Assembly: GCF_000426345.1 (NCBI RefSeq)
Contig: NZ_AUFE01000009.1
Coordinates: 114,226 to 178,225, forward strand
Origin: Cupriavidus phytohabitans
GTDB lineage: Bacteria; Pseudomonadota; Gammaproteobacteria; Burkholderiales; Burkholderiaceae
Direction of reading: 5' to 3'
Length of the DNA: 64,000 nucleotides
Below the pieces are notes generated by a model. It saw only the letters and a program-made list of their open reading frames with translations. It made no database searches and was not told where the DNA came from. Below are positions 46,799-55,475 of the stretch, one piece after another. The position numbers and the translations under genes were made by a program. Position 1 is the first letter of the stretch; each line of letters begins with the position of its first letter.

Positions 46799-48163
46799 AT
46801 GGCAAACATCGACCGCATCGTCAACGTTCAGATCAGCCTGAACACTACGGCGATCCGCGAGCAATCCTTCTCCGATCTGCTGGTTCTCGGCCCGCACGTC
46901 GCCTCGCTCGGCAGGCTGCTTGTCGTGACCGGCTCTGACCAGTTGCTCGACATGGGCGTGGCCGACACTGATCCGCTATACAAGGCGGTACGGGACGTGT
47001 TCAAGCAGATCCCGACGCTCAGCCAGTGCTATGTCGGCCGCCAGCAAGCCGATGTCGTGGATATCACGGTCACGAAAGCTTCGGCGTCCGAGTACATTAC
47101 GACGCTGCAGTGGCGCGACGCCGCAGGTGCCGCTCACATGGCCACGGCGATCTATTCGGGCAAGGACACCGACACGGCCCCGATGATTGCGCAGGGACTG
47201 GCAGCAGCGATCGCCGCGACGCCGGTCCCAGTGACTGCCGTAGCCGCTGCGGACCAGGTAACGGTGACGAACGATGTGGAAGGCGCCACCGTGGCCGTGA
47301 GGGTCAAGGGCAATCTGGTGCTGGTTGCGCCGCAGAGCACCGAATCCGTGACCGATGCGCTCGCGGCGTGCCGGCGTGAGGACGATGGTTGGTACGGCGT
47401 GATCCTGACCAGCCGGGAGGAACCGGACGTCCTTAACGCCGCCGAATGGGTCGAGGCCAACGCCAAGCTGTTTGGCGTTGGCGTTGCGGATCCGGGAGTG
47501 CTGGGTAGCGGCATTGACACCGACATCGCCTCCAAGCTGCAGGAGAAGCAATATTTCCGGACACACGTCTGGTATCACGGGGCAGCTGACAAGGAATGGC
47601 TGGAGGCCGCAGTGTCAGCAAACCGGTTCACCTTCTACCCGGGCGCCGAGACCTGGGCGAACGTGCGCCTCGCGGGTATCACCTACGACAACCTGGCCGA
47701 GGGCGAATCCATCGCGGCGCGGAACAAGAACGCCAACACCTTCGAGCCGTTCCGCAACTTCGCCATCACCCAGAGCGGCAAGGTTGCTGCCGGCGAGTGG
47801 ATCGATGTGATCCGATTCCGCGACTGGCTGGCCGAGCAGATCAAGGTGAACGTGATGTCCGCCCTGGTGAATCTGAAGAACAACAAGGGCAAAGTGCCGT
47901 ACACCGATGGGGGCATCGAGATCGTGACGACAGCCATGCGCCAGGCGCTGGACCTCGGCGTCACCCGCGGGGGTATCGCGCCGGAGGAAGTGGACGACGA
48001 CATGCGCACGATCCCGTCCTACGTGATCACGGCCCCGCGCGCGGCAAACGTGCCGTTCAACGACAAGGCGAACCGCGTGCTGAATGACGTGGGCTTTACG
48101 GCCCGCCTGGCCGGCGCCATTCACGCAGTCAACATCAAGGGCAATCTCACCTACGCCCTGTAA
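46799..48163 (+). CDS. Contractile tail sheath protein (DUF3383)
   Basis: This protein is 454 residues from ATG 46799 (TCTGGAG upstream). The DUF3383 pattern is IDRIVNVQISLNTTAIREQSFSDLLVLG near the start, an internal WYGVILTSREEPDVLNAAEWVEANAKLFGVG, and the C-terminal KGKVPYTDGGIEIVTTAMRQALDLGVTRGGI with FNDKANRVLNDVGFTARLAGAIHAVNIKGNLTYAL. It forms the outer contractile cylinder, making this a myovirus. A hairpin (GAGAGCCGCC/GGGCGGTTCTC, 46756-46780) in the leader may tune expression. Confidence 0.88.
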   Translation: MANIDRIVNVQISLNTTAIREQSFSDLLVLGPHVASLGRLLVVTGSDQLLDMGVADTDPLYKAVRDVFKQIPTLSQCYVGRQQADVVDITVTKASASEYITTLQWRDAAGAAHMATAIYSGKDTDTAPMIAQGLAAAIAATPVPVTAVAAADQVTVTNDVEGATVAVRVKGNLVLVAPQSTESVTDALAACRREDDGWYGVILTSREEPDVLNAAEWVEANAKLFGVGVADPGVLGSGIDTDIASKLQEKQYFRTHVWYHGAADKEWLEAAVSANRFTFYPGAETWANVRLAGITYDNLAEGESIAARNKNANTFEPFRNFAITQSGKVAAGEWIDVIRFRDWLAEQIKVNVMSALVNLKNNKGKVPYTDGGIEIVTTAMRQALDLGVTRGGIAPEEVDDDMRTIPSYVITAPRAANVPFNDKANRVLNDVGFTARLAGAIHAVNIKGNLTYAL

Positions 48164-48175
48164 TCGGAGTCTCGA

Positions 48176-48604
48176 ATGACGACACACACCTACGATCCCT
48201 CGCGGGTCAATGTCACCGTCGCCGCCGCGACCCTGTCGGGCTTTGCCGAAGACAGCTTCATCAGCATCGAGGAAATCGGCGACGGGGTGACGTCCACCAG
48301 CGGTGCCGACGGCGAGGTGGCGCGCGCGATGTCCAGCGATCGTCGCTGCAAGGTCACCATCAAGCTGCAGCAGACGAGCTCGGGGAACGACGTGCTGTCC
48401 TCGCTGCTGCAGGCCGACAGGCTGAGCGGCGGTAGCGGCATCTTCCCCATCGCAGTCACCGACCTGCGCGGCCGCACGCTCTTCACGTCGTCCGAAGCGT
48501 GGGTTGTTAAGCTGCCGCCGTCCGAATTCGGCAAGGAAGTGGACGAGCGCGAGTGGGAGATCCAGACCGGCAAGAGCATCTACTTTGTTGGGGGAAATAA
48601 CTGA
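48176..48604 (+). CDS. Tail tube protein (DUF3277)
   Basis: This 142-residue protein (TYDPSRVNVTVAAATLSGFAEDSFISIEEIGDGVTSTSGADGEVARAMSSDRRCKVTIKLQQTSSGNDVLSSLL, then EFGKEVDEREWEIQTGKSIYFVGG) shows the DUF3277 inner-tube fold common to phages with DUF3383 sheaths. Hexameric rings stack into the tube inside the sheath. Its stop overlaps the chaperone start by one base (TGATGG). Confidence 0.87.
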   Translation: MTTHTYDPSRVNVTVAAATLSGFAEDSFISIEEIGDGVTSTSGADGEVARAMSSDRRCKVTIKLQQTSSGNDVLSSLLQADRLSGGSGIFPIAVTDLRGRTLFTSSEAWVVKLPPSEFGKEVDEREWEIQTGKSIYFVGGNN

Positions 48605-49116
48605 TGGAACGGCTCAAAGTCACCATTGGCGAGACGGATTTCTATATCGCCCGGTTCGATCCGTTCGCCGCGCTGCGCATGTTCGGTGATCTGCAGAAAG
48701 AGATCCTGCCGTCAGTCGGCCACCTCATACAGGCGGCATTTGGGGGCGATGCTGGGGATCGCAGTGGGAGGCCGATCGACCAGGGGGCACTCGACGCTGT
48801 TGCTGATGCCGCTCTTGTCGACGCCCTCCGCGAGCTGTCCGAGAAGTTGAACGGCGCGGCGCTGGAGGCATGGGCCAACCGGCTGCTTGATCCGGAGTGC
48901 ATCTCGACCACGATCAATGGTCGCGACGTCAAGCTGGCCAAGGACATTCGCCTAATGGCCTTTCGCGATGCAGGCGACATCCTCGAACTGATGTTCCACG
49001 TCATCCGGCACAACTTTGCCGATTTTTTGCTGCGGTGGGCCGTCCGTTCTGGACCGGCCCAAAAGCTGCTGGCAAAGCTGTCGGACGGTTCCGAGCCGAC
49101 TTCGAGCAAGAGCTGA
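48604..49116 (+). CDS. Tail assembly chaperone, short (G-like) form
   Basis: This 170-residue protein (MERLKVTIGETDFYIARFDPFAALRMFGDLQKEILPSVGHLIQAAFGG) sits between the tube and tape-measure genes, the standard place for tail chaperones. Near the 3' end the slippery heptamer T-TTT-TTG (49023-49029) is in the correct frame for a -1 shift into the overlapping frame listed next. It binds the tape measure during tail assembly and is absent from the virion. Confidence 0.78.
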   Translation: MERLKVTIGETDFYIARFDPFAALRMFGDLQKEILPSVGHLIQAAFGGDAGDRSGRPIDQGALDAVADAALVDALRELSEKLNGAALEAWANRLLDPECISTTINGRDVKLAKDIRLMAFRDAGDILELMFHVIRHNFADFLLRWAVRSGPAQKLLAKLSDGSEPTSSKS

Positions 49117-49271
49117 TTGTCTGGCGCGTTATTCGCGCCGGCTGGGTCAGCATCGACGCGGTCAACGAAGGCCGCGTCGACCTGGTCCACATCCTCAAGG
49201 CCAACGCCGTCCTTGACGCCATGGAGGCGGCCGAGGCCGCTGCCATCAGAGAGGCGCGGGAGAAGAAATGA
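48604..49271 (+). CDS. Tail assembly chaperone, frameshifted (GT-like) form
   Basis: A -1 shift at 49023-49029 continues in the frame that ends at TGA 49269-49271, giving a fusion of about 222 residues. The extension (FEQELIVWRVIRAGWVSIDAVNEGRVDLVHILKANAVLDAMEAAEAAAIREAREKK) is clearly protein-like, yet has no start of its own with a ribosome-binding site. Its stop overlaps the tape-measure ATG by 4 bases. This matches the lambda G/GT recoding arrangement. The coordinates span both frames. Confidence 0.72.
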
Positions 49272-51145
49272 ACGCAATCCGCGAACTGGTCACCGTCCTC
49301 AAGTACGAGGTCGACAATTCCGGCCTGAGCCGGTACCAGGCCGCGTTTCGCAACGGCATGGCGAAACTGCGCGCCGGCGCGCGCAACGTGCGAGAGTTTG
49401 GCGCCGGGTTCATGGAGGGCGCGCACGAAGGCCTCCGCGACGTACTGGGCAGCCAGCAGGCTTTAAACACGTCGCAGGCGAATGGTGCGGAGTCGGTCGA
49501 GAGGATGGGCCGCGGATACCGCAGCATCGCCGGTGTGGTCCGGTCCCTTGTCGCTGGCTTCTCCGTTGTGCAGGCTGCCCGGGTCGCGGACGAGTGGGCA
49601 AGCGTGGAGGGGCGCGTTGGGCTGGCCACCAAGAGCGTTGAGGAGCAGAAGTATGCGCTTCAGGAGATCTACGGGATCGCCCAACGGACGCGCCAGGAGT
49701 ACACCGCCACCGGCGACCTGTTCCAGAAGGTGCAGCGCAATGCTTCAGATCTCGGCCTCGGCCTGTCCGACTCGCTGAATCTGACCGAGATCATCGGCAA
49801 AACGATGACCATCGGCGGAGGCGACACCGGCGCCCAGCAGGCGGCGCTGATGCAGCTCGGCCAGGCGCTCGGTGCCGGCGCGCTGCGCGGGGATGAGCTG
49901 AACTCCATCATCGAGCAGGCGCCGCGGCTGGCGGAGTCGATTGCGGACGCCTTTGGCGTATCGGTGGGACAGCTCAAGGATCTTGGCAAGGCAGGCAAGC
50001 TCACCAGCAAGGAACTCGCGCAGGGGCTGCTTAAGCAGGCCGACAAGATCGGAGCCGAGTTCGACCGGATGCCCAAGACGTTTGGCGGCTCCATGGTGCT
50101 CCTGAAAAACGCTCTAGGCAGGCAGATCAGCGCACTTAACAAGGCCACCGGCGCCGCGAACCAATTCGCGGCGGCTGCAGCGTGGGTCGCCGACAACCTG
50201 ACCGACGTCCTGAAGGTGCTGGTGCTCATCAGTGCCAGCATGGCTATTGTGCAGATGGGGCGGGCCTTGAACGCTGCTGCGGCAGCAGCAGGTAGCTTGA
50301 GGGCAATGCTGATCCGGATGGCAACGGCCGCCTGGGCGTCGCTCGGCCCATACCTTGCAATTGCCGCGGCGCTCGGGGCCATCTACCTGATTGGCCAGGA
50401 CATTTGGGTCTGGTTACAGGGAGGCGACTCCGTGCTGGGCTCCATCGTAGGCGGCGTGGAGGAGTGGGGAGGGGCGCTCAACGGCATCATCGCTCCGCTT
50501 CGCGTGATCTGGGAAGCTGTGCAATCCATCTGGGCGAGGTTCGGCCAGTGGATTACATCTCTCGGCAACTGGATCGCGCAGGCGCTCGGGCTGGGCTCCA
50601 TCTTCGAGAACTGGGAGGACGTCGCCAAAGCAGTGTTCAGCGCCATCCTGTCGTATATCGGCACGGTGCTCAGCGTGATCTCGTCCCTGATCAGTGCAGT
50701 GGCCGCGGCATTCCGTGGCGACTGGGACGCGGCCTCCTTCCACCTGCAGGAGGTGTTTCGCAAGTGGTGGGAGTGGCTGAAGGCGATTGGCGACTTCGCG
50801 GCAACGATCTTCAAGGCAATGGGCGATGCCATTGCGACGTGGGTCATTACCAAGGTCCAGGCGCTGAAAGGCATGCTGGCGAACCTGATGCCGGATTGGG
50901 TCAAGAACGCTGGCGCCTGGGTGGGCAACAAGGTGTTCGGCAAGGGCGCCGCCGATGTGCAGCGTGTCGTGCCAGGAGGTGGCGTCACCATCCAGAACAA
51001 CATCGGCGGGGTTCAGGTGACGGCGCCGAACTCCAGTCCGGCAGCCATTGCCGCAGCGACGGAACGCGGCATCAGCACGGCTGTGAGCCCCGGTCGCATG
51101 TCGAGGGCTGCGGCAGCGGTGCCAATGGTTGAGGCAGGCGCATGA
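49268..51145 (+). CDS. Tail tape measure protein
   Basis: This 625-residue protein has an N-terminal helical region, a conserved tape-measure domain (LMQLGQALGAGALRGDELNSIIEQAPRLAESIADAFGVSVGQLKDLGKAGKLTSKELAQGLL), several hydrophobic helices in the middle (ALGAIYLIGQDIWVWLQGG and LSYIGTVLSVISSLISAVAAAF) and an Ala-rich tail. Its length sets tail length; about 600 residues imply a short to medium myovirus tail. The ATG at 49268 overlaps the chaperone extension stop. Confidence 0.92.
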   Translation: MNAIRELVTVLKYEVDNSGLSRYQAAFRNGMAKLRAGARNVREFGAGFMEGAHEGLRDVLGSQQALNTSQANGAESVERMGRGYRSIAGVVRSLVAGFSVVQAARVADEWASVEGRVGLATKSVEEQKYALQEIYGIAQRTRQEYTATGDLFQKVQRNASDLGLGLSDSLNLTEIIGKTMTIGGGDTGAQQAALMQLGQALGAGALRGDELNSIIEQAPRLAESIADAFGVSVGQLKDLGKAGKLTSKELAQGLLKQADKIGAEFDRMPKTFGGSMVLLKNALGRQISALNKATGAANQFAAAAAWVADNLTDVLKVLVLISASMAIVQMGRALNAAAAAAGSLRAMLIRMATAAWASLGPYLAIAAALGAIYLIGQDIWVWLQGGDSVLGSIVGGVEEWGGALNGIIAPLRVIWEAVQSIWARFGQWITSLGNWIAQALGLGSIFENWEDVAKAVFSAILSYIGTVLSVISSLISAVAAAFRGDWDAASFHLQEVFRKWWEWLKAIGDFAATIFKAMGDAIATWVITKVQALKGMLANLMPDWVKNAGAWVGNKVFGKGAADVQRVVPGGGVTIQNNIGGVQVTAPNSSPAAIAAATERGISTAVSPGRMSRAAAAVPMVEAGA

Positions 51146-51729
51146 GCTTTGTTTCCCTCGTATTCGATAGCGGCACGGCAAAGTCCAGTATCGGGGCGAT
51201 TCTGCTCGATGCTCTCCTGAACGAAGAGACAGCTCTGTCGAGCCAGGCGACCTCGTATGCCGTGGAGGACGGGGCGCCAATCTCAGACCATGTCGTACAG
51301 GAATCCGAACGGCTGTCGCTGTCCGGTTGGATCACAGCTGCCGATACGGTGCTGTACGGGGCCGGCGGCCGAAGCAAGCTGATCACTGCGAAGGAAGCCC
51401 TGCGATCGATTCATCGCGAGCGGCTGCCGGTCGTCGTGGTGACTGGTCTGGACACTTACACCGACATGGTGATGGAGTCTTGCAAGATCAGCCGCGACGG
51501 AAAGGGCGAGTTCTTCGAGGTGTCCTGCGATTTCCGCCGGATTCGAAAGGTCACGCTGCGGAAGGCCGACGTCCCGCCGGAGAGGGTTTCCGCCAGGGAT
51601 GGTGGTAAGGCCAAGGGCAAGGCGGGATCCACAAAGAGCAATGCCGGCAAGGTGGACGGTAAGGGCGGTACCGAGAAGCAAAAGAGCGACCTGAGCCGGA
51701 TCTTCGGTAGCGTGTTCGGGAAGATGTAG
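51142..51729 (+). CDS. Baseplate/tail protein, Dit-like N-terminal domain
   Basis: This 195-residue protein (SFVSLVFDSGTAKSSIGAILLDALLNEETALSSQATSYAVEDGAPISDHVVQESERLSLSGWI, then VVTGLDTYTDMVMESCKISRDGKGEFFEVSCDFRRIRKVTL) shows the pattern of phage tail proteins with a Dit-like or gp53-like jelly roll that joins tube to baseplate. Its Lys/Gly-rich tail is low complexity. It overlaps the tape measure by 4 bases. Confidence 0.72.
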   Translation: MSFVSLVFDSGTAKSSIGAILLDALLNEETALSSQATSYAVEDGAPISDHVVQESERLSLSGWITAADTVLYGAGGRSKLITAKEALRSIHRERLPVVVVTGLDTYTDMVMESCKISRDGKGEFFEVSCDFRRIRKVTLRKADVPPERVSARDGGKAKGKAGSTKSNAGKVDGKGGTEKQKSDLSRIFGSVFGKM

Positions 51730-52062
51730 ATGCAGACAATCCCAGTGCTGGACGCGAACGACAGTTTGACGGAGGTGGTGCTGGACGAGCGGACATTCTT
51801 CCTGCACCTGTCATGGAACAGTGAGGCCGAACTGTGGTCACTCGCAATCGAGAATGCGTATAACGAGCTGATCATCGCTGGCATCGCCCTGGTTCCCGAC
51901 ACGCTTCTGCTCGATCGCTTTCGGCACCTCCCGGTCCCCGCCGGTGACCTGCTGGCGTTGACGCCGGACGGCCGAGACAGCATCAGCCGCGAAGCGCTAC
52001 CGGCCGGCGACGTTGCCTTGCTCTACATCGAAGCCGACGAGGTGAAGAGTGGCACGCTTTGA
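51730..52062 (+). CDS. Baseplate plug protein (Pam3 plug-like)
   Basis: This 110-residue protein has the pattern of the small plug proteins found in simple-baseplate myophages: IPVLDANDSLTEVVLDERTFFLHLSWNSEAELWSLAIENAYNELIIAGIALVPDTLLLDRFRHLPVPAGDLLALTPDG. It would close the channel below the tape measure. It abuts the upstream gene and overlaps the hub gene by 14 bases. Confidence 0.75.
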   Translation: MQTIPVLDANDSLTEVVLDERTFFLHLSWNSEAELWSLAIENAYNELIIAGIALVPDTLLLDRFRHLPVPAGDLLALTPDGRDSISREALPAGDVALLYIEADEVKSGTL

Positions 52063-52966
52063 TCGGACATACAGGCTGCTGGTCGGCAAGTCCGGTGGGA
52101 AGGGGCTGGAGATTGCGCCGCCGATCCGCATCACTTTCGAGGTCGACAAGGACGCTAGCGAGCAGCCGAATCCGCACAAGATTCGGATTTTCAACCTGAA
52201 GCCAGAGACACGACGTTCCATCGAGGTGCCGGACACGCGGTGTGTGCTGTATGCCGGGTACGCCGAGGAAGACGGGCCAGTGCTGATGGCGGCCGGCGCG
52301 GTGACGTTCGGCTACACCTACTTCGACGGCCCCGATGTAGTGACGGAACTGGAAGTGCGCGACGGCTATGTCGAGGTCAGAGATACCGCAGTTTCCCTTG
52401 GCTACGGCGCGGGCGCGTCTGCGAAGCGCATCGTGAGCGATATCGCAAAGCAGATGGGATTGCCATTGATCATGGCTGACGATGCGCCTGAGCGTACGTG
52501 GCAGAACGGCTTCTCGTTCTACGGCCCGGCCCGCCAGGCGCTGCACAAGGTGGTTCAGGGTACAGGGCTGGAGTGGTCCATCCAGAACCAGACGCTGCAG
52601 GTCGTGCCGAAGCGAGGCACTACCAAGCGGCAGGCTGTGGTGCTGGCGGCCGACTCCGGCTTGATCGGGTATCCGGAGCGCACGCGGGAAGGCGCGCGCG
52701 AGAAGGCGCGCGTCAAGGACGAACGCACCGGCAAGCGGGCCAATCTGGTCAGCGCGGCGCAGCAGCGAGACGGTTGGAGGGTGAAATCGCTCCTACTGCC
52801 GCAGATCAACCCTGGTGATCCGGTGAAGCTGGAAAGCCGGTCAATCGAGGGCTTCTACAGAGCCGAGTCGGTCAAGCACACCGGCGATTCGGAAGGCGGT
52901 GACTGGCAGACAGAACTCGAACTGGTCGACCGCAACGCACCACCGAAACAGAAGAAGGGCAAGTAA
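52049..52966 (+). CDS. Baseplate hub protein
   Basis: This protein is 305 residues from GTG 52049 (GAGG upstream), beginning MARFDRTYRLLVGKSGGKGLEIAPPIRITFEVDKD. It has the hub domain pattern with KIRIFNLKPETRRSIEV and a later lysin-motif-like region, and ends VKLESRSIEGFYRAESVKHTGDSEGGDWQTELELVDR. It is a gp27/gp44-like trimeric hub that links tube to spike. Order plug-hub-spike-wedge matches compact baseplates. Confidence 0.78.
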   Translation: MARFDRTYRLLVGKSGGKGLEIAPPIRITFEVDKDASEQPNPHKIRIFNLKPETRRSIEVPDTRCVLYAGYAEEDGPVLMAAGAVTFGYTYFDGPDVVTELEVRDGYVEVRDTAVSLGYGAGASAKRIVSDIAKQMGLPLIMADDAPERTWQNGFSFYGPARQALHKVVQGTGLEWSIQNQTLQVVPKRGTTKRQAVVLAADSGLIGYPERTREGAREKARVKDERTGKRANLVSAAQQRDGWRVKSLLLPQINPGDPVKLESRSIEGFYRAESVKHTGDSEGGDWQTELELVDRNAPPKQKKGK

Positions 52967-52968
52967 CC

Positions 52969-53637
52969 ATGGATGTGACAGAACTGCGTCAGCTTATTGC
53001 GACCGAGCTGGCGGAGGTGCACACATGCCTGCCAGGCGTCATCGTCTCCTATGACGGATGCACCGCGGTGGTCAAGCCGGCGCTGCCCAAACAGCTGGCC
53101 AACGGGGATGTACTCCCGGCCCCGCAGATTGTGCAGGTGCCAGTGTGCTGGCCATGCGGAGACATGAGTGGAACGAAGGCGCTCATCACGGTTCCGCTCA
53201 AGCCCGGTGACCCGGTGAAGCTGTCGTTCTGCGAGCGGGCGCTGGAAGGCTGGCTGTCAGGTTCTGACGCTGCACCGGATGATCCACGCCAGTTCGACCT
53301 TTCCGATGCCTTCGCCACGCCACTGATGCGCCCGGGCGCTGATGCCGCGGACACGGAAAACGTGGCCGTTCAGTACGGCGCCTGCGCACTGAAGCTTACG
53401 CCGGCAGGGGATGCCATCCTGAGCGGACCCGGCAAGTTTCGTGTGCAGATGCCGGCCGTATTCGAAAAGCTGCTGACATACCAGGCCGGCCTCGCGGGTG
53501 AGGGTGGCGGCGCTGGAACAAGTATCACCGGCGACATCCAGCACACCGGTGGCACGATCTCCTCTGATAGCCCGGTAGAGGATGGTCACCGCCACACAGA
53601 CAGCGTTGGCGGGAAGACCTCTGGACCTGAGCAATGA
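52969..53637 (+). CDS. Baseplate spike protein (Gp138 N-terminal domain)
   Basis: This 222-residue protein has an N-terminal OB-fold of the Gp138 family (VHTCLPGVIVSYDGCTAVVKPALP, then VPVCWPCGDMSGTKALITVPLKPGDPVKLSFCERALEGWL). A C-terminal beta-helix-like region ends in a histidine-containing tip (VEDGHRHTDSVGGKTSG). The trimeric spike pierces the outer membrane on contraction. The HRH segment could bind a metal at the tip, by analogy with P2-type spikes. Confidence 0.85.
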   Translation: MDVTELRQLIATELAEVHTCLPGVIVSYDGCTAVVKPALPKQLANGDVLPAPQIVQVPVCWPCGDMSGTKALITVPLKPGDPVKLSFCERALEGWLSGSDAAPDDPRQFDLSDAFATPLMRPGADAADTENVAVQYGACALKLTPAGDAILSGPGKFRVQMPAVFEKLLTYQAGLAGEGGGAGTSITGDIQHTGGTISSDSPVEDGHRHTDSVGGKTSGPEQ

Positions 53638-53999
53638 GCTTCGACCTCGCACTATCACCCACGCACGACCTGGAACTGTCGGATGCCGGTGATGCATCCC
53701 TCGTCGACGGTGCTGAACGCATCGCGCAGCAGATTAAGGTGACGCTGCTCGCGTTTCTCGGCGAGTGGTTTCTCGATGTGTCGTTTGGCATTCCCTACCT
53801 GGAATCGGTGCTCGTCAAAGGACCAGATCGGGCCCAGCTTGAAGCGATCTTCCGGGCGAAGATCGCCGAAGTCCCCAGCGTAAGGACCGTGCGCCGCATC
53901 GACCTGCTCATTGACCACGCCGGACGGACAATGGCCATCGACTTCGAAGCCGACACTGACGCAGGCCTTGTTGCCCGTCGCTACTTCCTTCAAGCATAA
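53634..53999 (+). CDS. Baseplate wedge protein (gp25/W-like)
   Basis: This 121-residue protein (FDLALSPTHDLELSDAGDASLVDGAERIAQQIKVTLLAFLGEWFLDVSFGIPYLESVLVKGPDRAQLEAIFRAKIAEVPSVRTVRRIDL) is the gp25/DUF2634-type wedge component, with the conserved LGEWFLD-x-x-GIPY motif. It is the part of the baseplate that nucleates sheath assembly. Confidence 0.88.
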   Translation: MSFDLALSPTHDLELSDAGDASLVDGAERIAQQIKVTLLAFLGEWFLDVSFGIPYLESVLVKGPDRAQLEAIFRAKIAEVPSVRTVRRIDLLIDHAGRTMAIDFEADTDAGLVARRYFLQA

Positions 54000-54011
54000 G
54001 GACTGCATCTC

Positions 54012-55475
54012 ATGGCATACGGTTTGACACCCGACGGGTTCATGCGCATGCGCTTGCCCGAGATTCGCCAGCAGATCGTCGCCGACTGGGAGGCACGTTT
54101 GCGCGCGAAGGGCTACGCTGGCGCAATCGAGACGCGCCCTGATTCCGTCATTGGCCTGCTGATCGACACCTTTTCCGATCGAGAGGCAGCGCTGTGGGAA
54201 TTGGCGGAGGGAGTGTACTACTCGATGTATCCGCCGACGGCGTCGGGAGTGTCCCTCGACAATTCTGTCGCGTTCGCGGGGGCGAAGCGCCTGGCGGCGG
54301 AGCCGTCCCGTTGCTACGTGGTGCTCTACGGCGCGGAGGGGACGGCTGTCGGGCCCGGGGCGCAGATCCGGCACCGAACAACGCAGACGCTTTGGGGCAT
54401 TACCGACGGCGCCACAATTTCTGCGGATGACGCGGCGGACCTGCACATCGAGGTAGCGGCGGTGGCGGCCAACGTTGACTACACAGTGCTCATCGACAAC
54501 GTTCCCTACACCTATCGGAGCGGGGCAGCGCCCAACGTCGCGAGCATCATCTATGGCGTTGCCGGCATGTTGCTGCCAACCGGTCTCAACGTGGAATCCA
54601 ACGCGGCGGCTGTGCGTGTCTTCACGGATGGCAGAGCAGCGTTCGCAGCGGCCGTGTCACCGAACCTACGCATGGCGACCATCGGGACGCCGGCCCTTGC
54701 GGAGACGTTCGATGACATCGCTGAGGTGGCCCTGCCAGGCGACCTATCGCAGATCGTCACCCAGACGCCCGGTTGGGCATCGGTAAACAACCTGCAACCT
54801 GGCGCTGTCGGCCGCGCCTCTGAAAATGACGCACAGCTTCGCGCCAGATACAAGAATGGCATCTACCGTCTGGGGGCTGCGACGCTGCCAAGCATCTCGG
54901 CGAACCTCAAGGAACTGGTGCCCGGCGTGCTCGCGCTCAAGGCCTTTGAGAACGATACCGACGATCCAGACGAGTATGGGCGACCGCCTCACAGTCTGCA
55001 CGTTGTCATTGATGGCGGCTTGGATCAGGAGGTTGCTGATGCGATCTTCCGGCTCAAGGCCGCGGGCATCGATACGCACGGCGATACGGTGATGTCGGTA
55101 CAGGACGATGGGGGCACCGCACATGAGATTCGCTACGATCGCCCACACAAGGTGTACGTGTGGGCGAAGGCACGGGTCATGCAGCTGCCGCCTGAAGAGA
55201 GCGAGTTTCCGGTAGACGGGTACGATCGGATTCAGCGAGGCCTCGCCGCGGCCGGCGATACGCTGGATATCGGGGAAGACATCGTGCTGCAGAAGCTGTA
55301 CAGCGGGGTGTACACGACCCCGGGTGTGGCGATGGTTGATCTGCGGCTGGCTTGCTCGACTGAGCCTGCGTATGTGCCGGCAGACGCTGATTATGTTGCC
55401 GGGAACTTTCCGGTAAAGCCATTTGAGCGGGCAGATTTTGACGTGTCGCGCGTGGAGGTGGTCGCATGGACCTGA
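54012..55475 (+). CDS. Baseplate J-like protein
   Basis: This 487-residue protein has the J-protein pattern: MRLPEIRQQIVADWEARLRAKGYAGAIETRPDSVIGLLIDTFSDREAALWELAEGVYYSMYP, the central AVGRASENDAQLRARYKNGIYRLGAATLPSISANLKELVPGVLALKAFENDTD, and a C-terminal domain ending DFDVSRVEVVAWT. It forms the baseplate wedge ring with the gp25-like protein. Overlaps the next gene by 10 bases. Confidence 0.9.
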   Translation: MAYGLTPDGFMRMRLPEIRQQIVADWEARLRAKGYAGAIETRPDSVIGLLIDTFSDREAALWELAEGVYYSMYPPTASGVSLDNSVAFAGAKRLAAEPSRCYVVLYGAEGTAVGPGAQIRHRTTQTLWGITDGATISADDAADLHIEVAAVAANVDYTVLIDNVPYTYRSGAAPNVASIIYGVAGMLLPTGLNVESNAAAVRVFTDGRAAFAAAVSPNLRMATIGTPALAETFDDIAEVALPGDLSQIVTQTPGWASVNNLQPGAVGRASENDAQLRARYKNGIYRLGAATLPSISANLKELVPGVLALKAFENDTDDPDEYGRPPHSLHVVIDGGLDQEVADAIFRLKAAGIDTHGDTVMSVQDDGGTAHEIRYDRPHKVYVWAKARVMQLPPEESEFPVDGYDRIQRGLAAAGDTLDIGEDIVLQKLYSGVYTTPGVAMVDLRLACSTEPAYVPADADYVAGNFPVKPFERADFDVSRVEVVAWT

